Shown here piece by piece: positions 46,771 through 58,044 of a stretch of 64,000 nucleotides of DNA (the stretch's first letter is position 1; each line of letters opens with the position of its first letter). This DNA comes from Kuschelorhynchus macadamiae (taxonomy: Eukaryota > Arthropoda > Insecta > Coleoptera > Curculionidae): NCBI GenBank assembly GCA_030620095.1, contig JAUTXW010001355.1, positions 1,488,001 through 1,552,000 of the forward strand, in the 5' to 3' direction. A program made the translations under genes and the position numbers. The notes under the pieces are model-generated. The model saw only the letters and a program-made list of their open reading frames with translations. It had not been told where the DNA came from and ran no database searches.

Positions 46771-47165
46771 CAATTTAAGATGGCGAAACAAAATGTCGGC
46801 CAAATAAAATTTTTAAAAAACCAAGGTAAAAAATCTTGTTCAATTGATCATACATTTTGCAGAAAAATTAAATGTGAATATGGGATACTTATTGAATTTA
46901 TTTTAAATTATGCCCAAAAGTCAAGGGTGGCATAGGTAGAAAGGAAATGGTAAACATATTGGTAGGAATACAATATGATGAAGCAAAATGGCGCCCAATA
47001 GAAATGAAGAGACAGTATATGTAACACATATATACCGTGACTCTGTATTGAACTAACTTGGATCACACTTCACTCTCACTCACTCACAATAAAAGTAATA
47101 ATTCATAACGAGGGAAGTTCGGGGTAAAGGGATTTACCGATTTTTATTATATGTAATTCTAGAGA
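46770..47165 (+). repeat. ATGGCGG-type dispersed repeat, copy h
   Basis: Contains AAGATGGCGAAACAAAATG, ACAAGATTTTTTACCT in complement, and the terminal ATAACGAGGGAAGTTC near 47103 followed by GTAAAGGGATTTACCG. It is shortened relative to copy d. Confidence 0.72.
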
Positions 47166-47320
47166 CATATATTACTATTATTATTAACTAAATTAAATTG
47201 TGTAAATTTTAAGGACCCTTGATGAAGAAATAAAAATATTTCGAACACTTGGTCAAATAAAAATAAATCGTTAATAAAGACATTTCCTGGCCTTATTCCC
47301 CTTTCTTAAGTTGTAAAGTT
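47165..47320 (+). repeat. Penelope-like element end with decayed hammerhead-like motif
   Basis: Matches, inverted, the flank of the Penelope-like pair at about 41600-41770 (GACATTTCCTGGCC and ACTAAATTAAATTGTGTAAA-type segments). It contains TTGATGA, an extra A, stem GAAATA/TATTTC, then GAAC at 47219-47246, which resembles a hammerhead core with C3 and the last A of GAAA lost. This ties the hammerhead-like pattern to the Penelope family. Confidence 0.5.
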
Positions 47321-47351
47321 AGTAAAGTTACACGGCCGTTAATCAAGAACA

Positions 47352-47353
<2 letters not shown>

Positions 47354-47409
<56 letters not shown>
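47354..47409. repeat. TA microsatellite
   Basis: About 28 TA units; no transposon end recognised at either edge. Confidence 0.9.
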
Positions 47410-47410
<1 letters not shown>

Positions 47411-48170
47411 CCTAGTTTTTGACGTTTTTCATAATAACTTTTTAAGTTGAATCTGTTGACTTGGTACAATGTTCATTATGCCTAGCAAAATAAAGGACTG
47501 TTAGTATCATTCCTAATTAGTAACAACATTAAACTTATTCATTAACGTCTTAGTAATGATCAATATGTACATTTTTAGCATCATATACACCAACAGTTTG
47601 ATATGTTTACAACTCTATTTTCATCTCATAGTGTATGTAGTACGAGAGTGCAATATTTGTTATAGTTATTTTTAAAGGTTTGTGGGACAATTTTCATTTG
47701 ACATTCCGTGCATTTTGTTTGGAATGTTATTGTATTTTGGGTGTACTGCTATGGAAACTGACTTGTGTTGCTTTAAATTTATGGTTATTTCCCTTGAATC
47801 AACCAACATAGTTGCTGGGTTTCTCCTTTAGGCAGTGGTTTGTATAATAAATCTACTTGCAGATTTTTTTCAGACAATTTTTCATTAATATATGCTCGCC
47901 AACAATAATAAAAATATCTCTTTGTAAATTTGTATGCCACGTTTTTAATTACCCCAGTATGCTTATCTTCGATATTTCCAAATATTATTCTTCTACTATT
48001 ACTACCTACAATTCTAAATTAAAAAATCGGTAAGCTCGCTTTTACCCACAACTTCCCTCCTACTGAATTCCACTACTTAACAATACCCAGTCTATATATG
48101 CGTTTAATTATTTGATAATAACATTATACAAATCCTATAAACTGTAATTTACATCTTTTCTTTTAAGTTT
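47410..48170. other. No recognised feature
   Basis: AT-rich sequence between a TA run and the R4/Dong-like element. A short tail of the ATGGCGG repeat family (AAAAATCGGTAAGC, then ACTTCCCTCC) lies near 48020-48060. Confidence 0.45.
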
Positions 48171-48177
48171 TTACTTT

Positions 48178-51100
48178 ATTTATTTATTATTATTATTATT
48201 ATTATCTCGACTTGTCTCACAGTATTCCTGTGGTTGTATTTTATACTGACCGGATTATACCACGTCAGTACGAAAAAAAAAATTATTACTATCTCGTCTA
48301 TTCTCACAGTATTCCTCTGGTTGTATTGTATACTGACGGGATTATACCAAAATTAATAAAAAAACCAAAAAGGAAAAGGAAAGAAAACAACTATTGTCTT
48401 TTAAGAAATGATCTAATGATGCTACATGTTTTCAAAATGACCGATTCCTGGATGTTCCTGTGAATGTCTGAATTGAGTCCTGATTGAGATAAATGCGGTG
48501 TACACGTTGTTGGGGTGAGACCTGTTAATGATATGACGAGGGGAACAATGATAACTCTTTCCTGTTTCCACAGCCTTTTTACTTCCATTGCCAAGTCGGT
48601 GTATTTGGCGATCCTCTCACTGTATTTCGCTTGGATGTTCTCGTCGTTGGGGACAGCCATGTCAATTAAAAAAGTGATCTCTTTTTTGGATTGAAAGGTG
48701 ACATCGGGTCTGTTTGCTGGGATTGTTTTATCTGTGTGGATGTCAGTGTCCCAGTAAAGCTTGTAGTCTTCGTTCTCAAGTATGGATTTTGGTGTATAAT
48801 GGTAGTAAGGGTCTATGTTCTTCGTTAGTTTGTATGTTGTGGCTAATGCTTGATGAAAGACCTTCGCTGCTGAGTTGTGTCTCGTAGTGTATTCAGTTCC
48901 GGCCATTATTCTACATCCACTCGTTATGTGATCGATCGTTTCTCTCTGCTACACCTCTCGTCTTCAATGGTTGTGTCCTTGATGATGTGCTTTCGGTAGT
49001 TTCTTTCTCTTCAGACTTTGTCCTGGATGGCAAGCAGAAAGCCTTCTGTTTCAGGGAACAGCTGCCCTTCTTGTAACCACGTATATGAAAGCTTTTTATA
49101 TATGTGGTCTTGCTTTATATGGTATCTGTGTCTTCCGTGAAGTGTTTTTTCAGACCAGGTGTTCATCTTTTCTAGTCGTAATTGGATGTGACTGTATGCG
49201 TCTGCTGCGTGGCTCGTTTGAGACAGGTGGAGCGGTGTATAATTCTTGTCTGCCATCACTATTGCCTTGTGGAGGTTAGTTTGTTTGTTGTGGAAGAATT
49301 TGCTGAGTTCGTAAATTTGTTTTTTTATTTAGCGATTATATATCTATAATTCCCCTCCCTCCTTCTTTTCTCTCGATGGTGAGTCTTTCCTTGCATGCGT
49401 TGGGATGTAACTTCCTGTGTTTAGTGAATTCAGAACGTATGAGAATGTGAATGTTTTCTATGTCTGTGTGTGGCCATTTAATGATACCAAACGAATACGT
49501 AAGAATAGGTATGGCGAAGTGTTAATAGCTTTCGTTAAATTTCTGGAGTTCAGGTTTGTTTTTAGTAGTTTTGTGAGTGTGGTTTTAAATTCCGTCTTGA
49601 GCTCTGATTTGATATGAGTGTGGTTAATTTTGGTACATTGATGGAAGCCTAGGTATCTGTATATTTCTTCTTTGAGCAAGTTATCTATGGTGTTATTGTT
49701 GATCGTGACAGTTGTAGGGTGGTCTTTCCACTGTCCCTTGTTGATATGAAGAAGCTTGCATTTACTTATACCAAATTCCATGTTGATGTCCAGGATAAAC
49801 GTTTCTGTGATTTTAAGCAGTTCGTTTAGCTGTGCTTTTGTGTGTACAAATGATTTGCGTAAGAAATTGCCTGATGTTTTTATTGACTTTGTATAATTCT
49901 AGCACTCCGGTTAGCCAACTGTGGGGTATCGAATCAAAGGCTTTTTTCTAATCTATGTAACCAGTATGAAGGTTTCTATAATTTTTCCTGGTTTGTTCCA
50001 TGATGACGCTGACTATAATTTGCTGCTCCTTGCATCCTCGGTTGTTTTTCCTGCACCCTTTTTGCTCTTCAGTTAGAATGTTTTTGTGTGCTAGATGTCG
50101 TTCTATTCTCCTGGTAATTGTGGCCGTGATGATCTTATATAGGGCTAGAAGGCACGTAATAGGTGGGGTAATTTGACGGGTCCTTATTGTCTAAGTTTTT
50201 GGGTTTAAGGTATGTTATTCCTTGGTTAAGAAAACTGGGGAGTCTGCTAGGTTTTAAAATAATATCAATAATTTGGCGGGTGAGAGCTTCGTGTGTGGAG
50301 GTAAACTGTTTGTACCAGAAGTTATGAATGTTATCTATTCCAGGACATCTCCAGTTATGCGTGTATTTGATTGTTTCTGCAACTTCTTGTGTTGTCATTG
50401 CAAAGTTCTCTTGTTCCTCCAAGCACTTGTGTCTGTCTTCTTCCGCTTTAATCTATGAAGCGTTATTATTGTGTAGTTTCGGTTCTGACCAAATGCTTTT
50501 CCAGTATTCTGTGACCTCTTGTTTGGTCGGTGGCTATATTACTCGTGCCTCCTCATTGCTTATGGTTTTTTGATAGAACTGTTTTTCGCGTCTTCGAAAC
50601 AGGTTGTTAGCGTCCTTTCTTTCATTTGACTCTTTGTATCTTCGGAGTCTTGCGGCATACACGGATAATTTTTGCTTCAGAGTGTCAAGGATTTCTGTAA
50701 GCGTGTGATCAGAAGATGCAGATTTGATTTTCTCTACACTTTGTGTGATACGTTTTCACTTTTTGCAGTTCATGAATTGGTAAGATGTCCCAATTCTTTT
50801 CAAATTTTGTTAATTTTGTTTTCGATCCTTATCTGCTATTTGAATTTTGGTTTTATGCTGTTGGTGTTTCTGTGTCGTGGCGGGAGTTTCTGATTGTTCT
50901 GTGTTATCGGGGTTATAGCTGCTGCGTAGATCAATGTATGAATCTCCTCAATTGTGCTCGCATTCGTTATTTACTCGGGAATTATGTGTACTTGTCATCT
51001 GTGGTCGGTTGTTGCTGGGAGCTTCGCACCTACTGAGCATTGAGTGAGGCTGCAGATCCTCTTGCGCAAAGTTGAGCTGGTTTGTATGTGGGATCAGTTC

Positions 51101-52432
51101 TGCAGCTACCATAGTTTTGATGTTTTGCAATGCGAGTGGGGTGAGCTTACTGGTCTTAGTGATGACTCTTTTTTGATCTTTGATAAGTGATTTGTATTCT
51201 GGATATTATGCTATGAAAAGTGTATACAGTTGATGTCCGTATCCTGATAAAATTGTCTCAAGTTTGGTAGCGGTGTAGTAGAAATGCATCACGCTTCGAT
51301 TCATTTCATCTGTCCATTTTAACCTCTTCCTTGATTTACCTGCCTTGGTATTTGCAGGTAGTCGTTGTGATATAACCGCTGTTGTAATTGCCTCAAGTTG
51401 TTGTGTTTGACTAGCTGTGTCAGATATATTTGTGTATCCATTTGGGCAGCGCATGATCGGTTCGCTCGCTTAGTCGGCAAAACACTTTTGGTGGGTCTAT
51501 TTTCCTTTACTTGGTCGAGATCGTTTCGGTCAAGCTGTCCTTGCCCGCAGCGTCCTCGACCGTTACGCTGCTTGCCCGACGCTTTGTTGTTTGGGTTGAT
51601 GTTTTGTGGTGTTAGAAGCTCAAAGTGCCCCAACATTGGATCGCCTGTTAGTAGAAGGTAGGTTTGCTTAATATTGTTGGTCTCTCTTTAATGCAGATCT
51701 GTTTTGTTCTAGTTGTTCTTGGTTCTGAGAAAATATGGAAGATGTGCTTCTGAGTTTCCGAGAGAGCAAATATTTCTAGGCTCGTTCCGTATGTAGTGGT
51801 TTTTCTCATGAACTTATAATAGTTGTTGAAGTTCTTCATGTCGTCGTCGGGAAATAAAGAAAATATCTAAAGTTCCGACCAGTTTTGTCGTAGGTATTTC
51901 AATGCTTCTTCTCGAAGTTTGACATGATTGTTTTGATGGCCGTATATGTGCAAGCTGACTGATCGGAACAAACAACTTCCGTCTCCAACAATGTCGGCTC
52001 TGATGAAATTCGCGGGAATAGGTTTGGCTGTAGCAGTTTTTTCGGCAAAGGCCCACCAGCCTTTCACCGCCACCGTCCCGCATGTTGTCACCTTCAGCAG
52101 TGGCTCCAAAGGTGCCCTGGCGATCCCCAGGCAGCGGCTCTGTTCCGAGGCTCGCTGCGTTCTCCATTTTCATGGGTGTGCCACCATTTGACCCTAGTGG
52201 CCCAGGTAACTCGGGTTCGTGGGGGCGTCACTCCCCACGCAACTTAACTGACGCTAGTTGCCCCGTGCGGTTTCAAAGGTTAGGATAGGTTTAGGATAGC
52301 TAGGGTGTGGGGAGGGTAGGGATACTGGGTATTTAGGACAGCGGACAGCTGGACGCCGTTGATAGTACGGATTACGCATTACCGTAGCGTCCGCAATACT
52401 GCGGGATGCAGTACCCAGACGGTCAGACTTAT
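48178..52432 (-). mobile_element. R4/Dong-like non-LTR retrotransposon, decayed but nearly full length
   Basis: Minus-strand element flanked on both sides by ATT microsatellite (48186-48206 and about 52431-52455), the known target type of Dong elements. Its 3' part (48210-48430) is repeated at 52458-52615. A tandem duplication of about 90 bp (TCTCACAGTATTCCTSTGG twice) lies near 48215-48345. The 5' end (52255-52430) is GC-rich. Coding order is OTU domain, an RNA-binding-type region, reverse transcriptase, zinc finger and restriction-like endonuclease. Confidence 0.75.
48391..52173 (-). pseudogene. Broken R4/Dong-like polyprotein: OTU, reverse transcriptase, restriction-like endonuclease
   Basis: N-terminal ENAASLGTEPLPGDRQG (52170) leads to an OTU cysteine-protease domain: IVGDGSCLFRSVSLHIYGHQ (catalytic Cys), FMRKTTTYGTSLEIFALSE and GHFELLTPQ (catalytic His, near 51625). 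A region with KRLKWTDEMNRSVMHFYY follows (51300-51400). Reverse transcriptase pieces are TIKYTHNWRCPGIDNIHNFW (50135-50422), YLKPKNLDNKDPSNY and FGISKCKLLHINKG (49458-49781). Then come WSEKTLHGRHRY, LFPETEGFLLAIQDKV, a Cys-Cys-His-Cys finger (near 48940), and a restriction-like endonuclease: ANRPDVTF, KKEITFLIDMAVPND (48391-48906). Many frameshifts and stops; inactive. The FADD box was not clearly found. Confidence 0.78.
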
Positions 52433-52620
52433 TTATTATTATTATTAATATTATCTCGACTTGTTGTCTCACAGTATTCCTGTGGTTGCATTTTATACTG
52501 ACGGGATTATACCAAGTCAGTACAAAAAAAAAATAAAAAAGACAAAAAAAGGGAAATGGAAAAAAAACAACTATTGTGTATTAAGAAACGATCTAACGAT
52601 GCTACATGTTATTATTATTT
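52433..52620 (-). repeat. 3' fragment of a second R4/Dong-like copy
   Basis: Repeats the element's 3' end (CTCACAGTATTCCTGTGG, ACTGACGGGATTATACCA, AACGATCTAACGATGCTACA) directly behind the 5' end of the previous copy, again starting in an ATT run. It is 5' truncated. Confidence 0.75.
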
Positions 52621-52739
52621 ATTTTGCATAAAATTACTTACGTAGTCTAAAAAAAAATTAATTATGTCCTTTATTAATTTCCTCCATAAAAAAAAGGTTT
52701 TATTCCAGGAATTGGAATTTTGAGGAATATTTAAACATT

Positions 52740-52935
52740 TTGGTGTAATGCTATTGTGGTGGAACAAAATGGCCACCTAATAAAATGTTTAAAAATTAAA
52801 TTCTAAAAACTGCTTTTCCAATTAACTTGAAATATTTCGAAAAGTTGAAGCGTGAAACAGGAATAAACTGGTAAAGTTTTACTTCAAATCCTATATGACG
52901 AAACAAAATGGCGGCCTAATAAAATATTTAAATAT
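52740..52935 (+). repeat. ATGGCGG-type dispersed repeat, copy i (fragment)
   Basis: Two monomers: AACAAAATGGCCACC near 52765, and TATATGACGAAAC followed by AAAATGGCGGCC near 52906. No terminal edges are seen. Confidence 0.7.
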
Positions 52936-53039
52936 CGGTAAAACCCCTTTATAATAAAACTTTTTTTAAGCAGTAAAATAATAAATGACATAGTTTATTT
53001 TTTATTGACTATGTAAATAAAGTTATAAAAAATAATGTA

Positions 53040-54200
53040 AATAAAGTTAAAAAAATAATAATAACAATAATAATAATGATAATAATAATAACAATACAAT
53101 AATATTGTTAATGAATTGTTTCATAATGCGCTCCTATTATAAGATCACCAGATTTGCGACCGACTTAACCACCTACCGCACCGGCCTTCATAATGCTTTC
53201 CTTCAGAAATACGCTGATCTTCAGAACATTACCCAGGAACGCATTGCTGACCAACGGCGAGTAATTGTCCGGAATAAACTTTTGGCTGAACCAATCCTGG
53301 AACAACTTAAAGAAGAGGTGTAGCTTGATCTTGAAAACGAACGCGTTGAGCCCACATTTCCGCGTACAACAGAGGAACCCAAGAAGGCAGTAAGAAATGA
53401 AGAAAATACGAGACAAGACATCATTGACAGAGCTCACAACAGGCACGACAATGGAAAAATATCAGTATAGAACGAACTCCAAAGACCTAGGCTCCCGCAA
53501 GTTAGCTTCTAGCCGAGAGACTCAGAGCATGTTGAAGATTTTCCACACCATACTAGCAGAGTTTAGTTTGGAGTATGACACCCTTAAGAAGCTCCACACA
53601 CACGACTGCTCTGCCATCGCCGTCATTAGATGCTATAAACACAAAGTGCATTCACAGAAAAAAACAGCCAAAGCTACACACCAACAAAAACCCATATGAC
53701 AGAAGAGACTTGAGAAGACAATTGACGATTGGAGACAAGAACTGGGAAAACTCAAAATTTCGGAAGAAGGAACACCCCTCCAGCAGACTTAAAACGCGCA
53801 TTAAGAAGATAGGTACAAAACCCATCGATCTCAAACATCAACAAAAACAAGATGAGTATCAGGATACACTGAAGCAAAAATTAAAAGCTAAAGCGAAACG
53901 TCTGCAGGGATATAACATGCTCAAAGAGAAAACGACAGAACTGGCTTTTCAACACCAATCAAAGACAGTTCTATCAATAACACCAAAGGTCAAACTAATA
54001 CTGAGAAGATGCTTATCTACCTTGAACTCTCTCCAAATGATCTCATAAAAATTCAAAAGTCCATTATTCTTAACACTTGTAATATTGTGAGAAAATTTTT
54101 AAATATACAGTAAATAGGTCATCTGGCTAACGTTGATGGCCTATTGTTTATTTACACCGCAATTGCTAGACTCAATAAATAAATAATAATAATAATCTAG
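53040..54200 (+). mobile_element. R4/Dong-like element, internally deleted copy
   Basis: Plus-strand copy starting in an AAT-rich run (53040-53105) and ending with AATAAATAATAATAATAAT at about 54174-54196. The N-terminal region MNCFIMRSYYKITRFATDLT, IADQRRVIVRNKL (53117-53320) corresponds to the WTDEMN region of the other copies. After a helical, Lys-rich stretch (53575-54000) the sequence jumps to the family C-terminus, LSPNDLIKIQKSIILNTCNI, VRKFLNIQ (54020-54110). The reverse transcriptase and most of the endonuclease are missing, so this is a non-autonomous deletion derivative. Confidence 0.72.
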
Positions 54201-55540
54201 TGTGAAGGCCAGCCACAGTCACCTTACAAAACAGCAACTTGGGGATTATGTGACCTACCTTCGATGATCTGGTTAATATTATCTATATCCAGACAATGTT
54301 ATTGACCTCTAAGAGGTAGACAGATGGTACGAAACCTATTACAAAAAATGTGAAACTTATTTCAAAGTTTCTCCAACGACGATTATTTGACAAACGACTT
54401 ACCTGCTTCTAGGGTGACATCCCAACGTTCCGTTTTTAAAACACCTTTATGTGTTACGATTGTAAAATAATGTGAATAGAATTAAATGTTTATAAATTCT
54501 CAGTAGTTTTACTATACATAATCATTCAGCGACCTAATAAATGTCTTGAACAATAATGGAGAAATGAATTGCTTCAAATCAGTGGGGGCCTCATCATCCC
54601 ACAGATTGGACTGTATGATTATTCTTCTAGTTAAACTATAAAATATTATCTTAATTTGTATGAATTAGTAAAAAATAATTATTCGTAAAATACTGAAAAG
54701 CTATGGTATGGGTTATTAATTTTTTCACTAAATAGAATTAAACGTATTAATCGAATGTTCATCTTGTTCAAAGCATGATCCTCTATTATTCAATAGGTAG
54801 GTAACAACCCCAAATTATATTTTTAAAAAACTTTACCTTTCTATTATGAGTGGTCAGACCACTGGAAAGTATTAAATAATTGATTTTCATTGCCGCTTGT
54901 AATTCCACAAATCACGGTAATAGTGTTAAGCCACGCACAAAAATAATAAATTTTGTGAGGAGATATCCTTATTACTAAGTAACGCATTCTTTATAAATTG
55001 AACATAATACAAAAATTATTTTTGTGAACTTATAAAATAAAACAATATATGTAATTAATATAGATGTTTATGAAAAAAATAAAAAGAAGCGCGAAAAAGT
55101 AAAGTAAAAACCGCGTTGAACTTACTAAACACATCAGAAAAAAGACATTTATATATTGGGTGTATCAATGCCTAGACCTCAATTGTAATATCTATTTAGG
55201 TCCGTGAAGTTACCCCAAAGTATTTCCGATAAGCTCAAAACTCTTAAAAAGACATTCTTAAAAAAGAGTAATCATAAAACGCAAGCATATCCGAAAACGG
55301 AGTTATAATCTGAAAAATATGTTAGGTAATAAAATCAAAATATGTATACCTTTCTGCATCCTCTATATAAAACTTTGACTTTAGATTTAAAAAATCGGTA
55401 AATGTCCTCTACCCGGAACTTTATATATATATATAATAAAATAACCTTAAAAAATAGATTCTCCTCCTAGAACGTGGGCTGCACCTCAAGGTACGCCAGA
55501 ATTATTTGTATATCTCAGAAACCATCTAACAGAAAATGAT
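54200..55540. other. No coding feature; tail fragment of the ATGGCGG repeat
   Basis: AT-rich. Near 55385-55440 the sequence AAAAATCGGTAAATGTCC, TACCCGGAACTT matches the end of the ATGGCGG repeat and is cut off by a short TA run. Nothing else is recognised. Confidence 0.45.
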
Positions 55541-56755
55541 TCAAAATGGCGCCATTTCCCAATTTTTTTAACTTGGGACCACCACGGCACTACCCTGAAT
55601 ACTTCATTCAAATTAGTCAAAACATCCATACTGGATTCGAACCAAAATTTTACCAGTGTTTAGGTAGACATACAGACTGTTAAATTCGTATCAGTTTAAT
55701 TCTATATCACATTTAAATTTTGTGCAAAATTAGAAATCAGCTGAATAAGAAGATTTTTTAAACGTTTTATTTCGACGACGTTTGTTCTGCCATCTTGAAA
55801 GTACTATAATTTTACTAGTTTTTCTCTACGCCACACTTCATGCTTGCATAAAATTTTAAATTAAGCTAATAAGTAGTTTTTTCAGGCTTTTTTAAATATT
55901 TTATTTGGCCACCATCTTGGATTTGTACCATAATATTTAATAGTGAATTTCTATGTAGCACTTGATTTTTGTGTAAAATTTGAGGTAAATTGGGTAATTA
56001 GTTTTTAGTAATCATTTTTTAACAATTCTCCAGGCCGCCATTTGTTTCCTATATGACCCTTTATTTTTGACAAAACTTGTCAATCGGGTAAGTAGTTTTT
56101 TTAGCTATGCCGTGAACTGACAAACAGACAGACATGTTTTTTTCATCTAGGGACGCTAACGCGTGAAGATATGTAAATCCTGAGAGAGTGATTTTTTTCA
56201 AGATTATAAAGATTTTATTTCTCCGCCATTTTGTTCTTCCATCTTAAATTCGTACCACAATTATACTAGTTCTTTTCTATACTATCCTTAATTCTTGCAC
56301 AAAATTTTAAATCAATCTAATAGGTGGTTTTTTTAGGGTGCTTTTTAAATATCTTATTAAGCCGCCATTTTGTTTCGGTATCTTGGATTAGTACAAAAAC
56401 CAGTTGATTTTACGCAAAATTTCGGGTAGATATAAGTAGTTTTTTAGTAATAGTTTTTTTAACTTTTCAAAGGGCTACCATTTTATTTCGTCATTGGATT
56501 TTTACCAAAATATGCCTAGGTCATCCTCATGTGCCCTTAATTTTGGACCAAAATTTGAAGTCAGGTAAGTAGTTTTTTACCTATACCGCAAACAGGCAGA
56601 CCGACAGATCGATGGCCCACAAACACACAAACGGAATGGAGAAAACAGGTTTTTTGATATTTACGGATCCTAAAACGTGAAGATATGTAAAAAATTGGAA
56701 GGGCGATTTTTTCACGATTATAATACTCTCCTCTTACGAGGGAAGTAAAAATACG
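55540..56755 (-). repeat. ATGGCGG-rich dispersed repeat, copy j
   Basis: Minus-orientation copy with several monomers (complement CCGCCATTTTGTT near 56222 and 56361), a CRGA block near 56590-56615, and a clean terminal edge CTTACGAGGGAAGTAAAAA at 56733-56751. Confidence 0.8.
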
Positions 56756-56999
56756 TAAGGTCGAATTGAGAAATTCTTCCTTTTTTGAAATCGGTTAAAA
56801 ATTCAAATAATCAGAGAATATGCATTTTAATATTTACCTAATTAAAAAGTAAAATCACTAGCATTAATTGAATTACTCAATTACCTGCTTGTTTGCTAGC
56901 TTTTAAATGTAATAATAACAACCATTATATTTTCAACCAAGTAGATGCCGTTGATACTCGTGTGAACTAGTTTAGAAGTTAGTTAAGAAGAGCTATGAA

Positions 57000-57425
57000 C
57001 ACACGTAAATACAATATAATACCCCTCAGTATAAGCAAGGATAGGTTATATTCCGAAGTCTGAATAGACGATTCATCTAAAGTAAAAAAAACGACCCGCT
57101 TAATCGATCCCAGCTTTGCCACCTTTCAGTACAGTTAGGATACATTGAGAGATTTTGAGCTCTGCAGAAATCAATATCACGGCCAGTATTGCCACTATGT
57201 GGTGGCCTATGGTGATGGCTATTAATTTTGTTTTGCGTTTTAATTTTGTGTAACCTTGAAATCCGCATTCAAATATGATTGATGTAATTAATGTTGTAAT
57301 TAAATCTTGAACAATTACATAGCCTGAAGAAGATGCAATAAAGGTATCGAAACGTTGTTTGGTAATAAATAAGATTTAAGCATATCTATCGTCCGTTATT
57401 CCCAAAAAATCTTCAACCTAATTAC
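57000..57425 (+). repeat. Probable Penelope-like 3' end with hammerhead-like motif
   Basis: A short plus-strand reading NDPLNRSQLCHLSVQL (57090-57140) is reminiscent of the last residues of Penelope-like proteins. The hammerhead-like motif at 57318-57360 follows, then GGTAATAAATAAGATTTAAG. The assignment is mainly from the motif and its position. Confidence 0.4.
57318..57360 (+). ncRNA. Hammerhead-ribozyme-like motif, second type
   Basis: CTGAAGA (57324-57330), an extra A, stem II GATGC/GTATC (one G-T pair) with loop AATAAAG, GAAA (57349-57352), CGTT. Same layout as the tandem-unit motifs, including one extra nucleotide before stem II and a self-complementary ACGT, but a different sequence. 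Stem I is weak (GC against GT). Confidence 0.45.
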
Positions 57426-57662
57426 TAAGATAGGACACACACACCACACAATTATTTTCTAAAGTAAAAATGTTATATTTTAAGAGTATTATTAGACCTA
57501 ACCCTAATGTTTTTCATTTGTATTTTATTTTGGTATAATAGACATAAGGACAGGGAGAAGATTAAACCATCCGTCACTGTGGATCATTCATCCATTGGTT
57601 GTATCATCCCCAGGCGTATGGGTGGGACTGATCAATAAGATTTAAAAATAATCAATTTTTAG

Positions 57663-58044
57663 ATGCCGAGAAAACATATTCGCAAAACAAAGAGGATGTA
57701 AAGTGCATAATTTAAACGGCTGCAAGAGTGTATAATTTAAATAGAAATACTGTTGTTTCTCGTGTTCGAGCCATCAAAAAGAAACACATGGAGCAGCTTT
57801 ATTATAACACTTCTGAACATGAAGATAATAAGCGAACATTTAAGAATAAATACACTGTGAATCAATTTTTTTCTAATTCCGAAGAACATAAATTGGCAAC
57901 TTAAGTACAAAGATGTTTCGATCTTCATTATGGCTTTTCGTACTGGCAACTTAGATTACTTGCATATGAATTTGCTTTAGAAATACCTGAAAGCAAAACC
58001 ACAGAATCTTGGAAAGCAAATAAGATGGTCGTCGGACTTATTTA
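57663..58044 (+). pseudogene. N-terminal fragment of a pogo-type (psq HTH / CENP-B-like) transposase
   Basis: Starts MPRKHIRKTKR, then after damage AARVYNLNRNTVVSRVRAIK (psq-type helix-turn-helix), and after a stop VQRCFDLHYGFSYWQLRLLA, YEFALEIPESKTTESWKANK. This is the usual order of a pogo/jerky-like transposase, psq domain then CENP-B-type DNA-binding region, just before the DDE domain. The gene is cut at 58045 by an ATGGCGG repeat beginning ACTTCCCTCGTAAGAG. The catalytic domain is not found downstream. Confidence 0.65.

Noticed and set aside
50273..51661. Several plus-strand open frames of 60-87 residues across the R4/Dong-like element
   Set aside because: They lie antisense to recognisable reverse transcriptase and OTU coding sequence, which explains the reduced stops.
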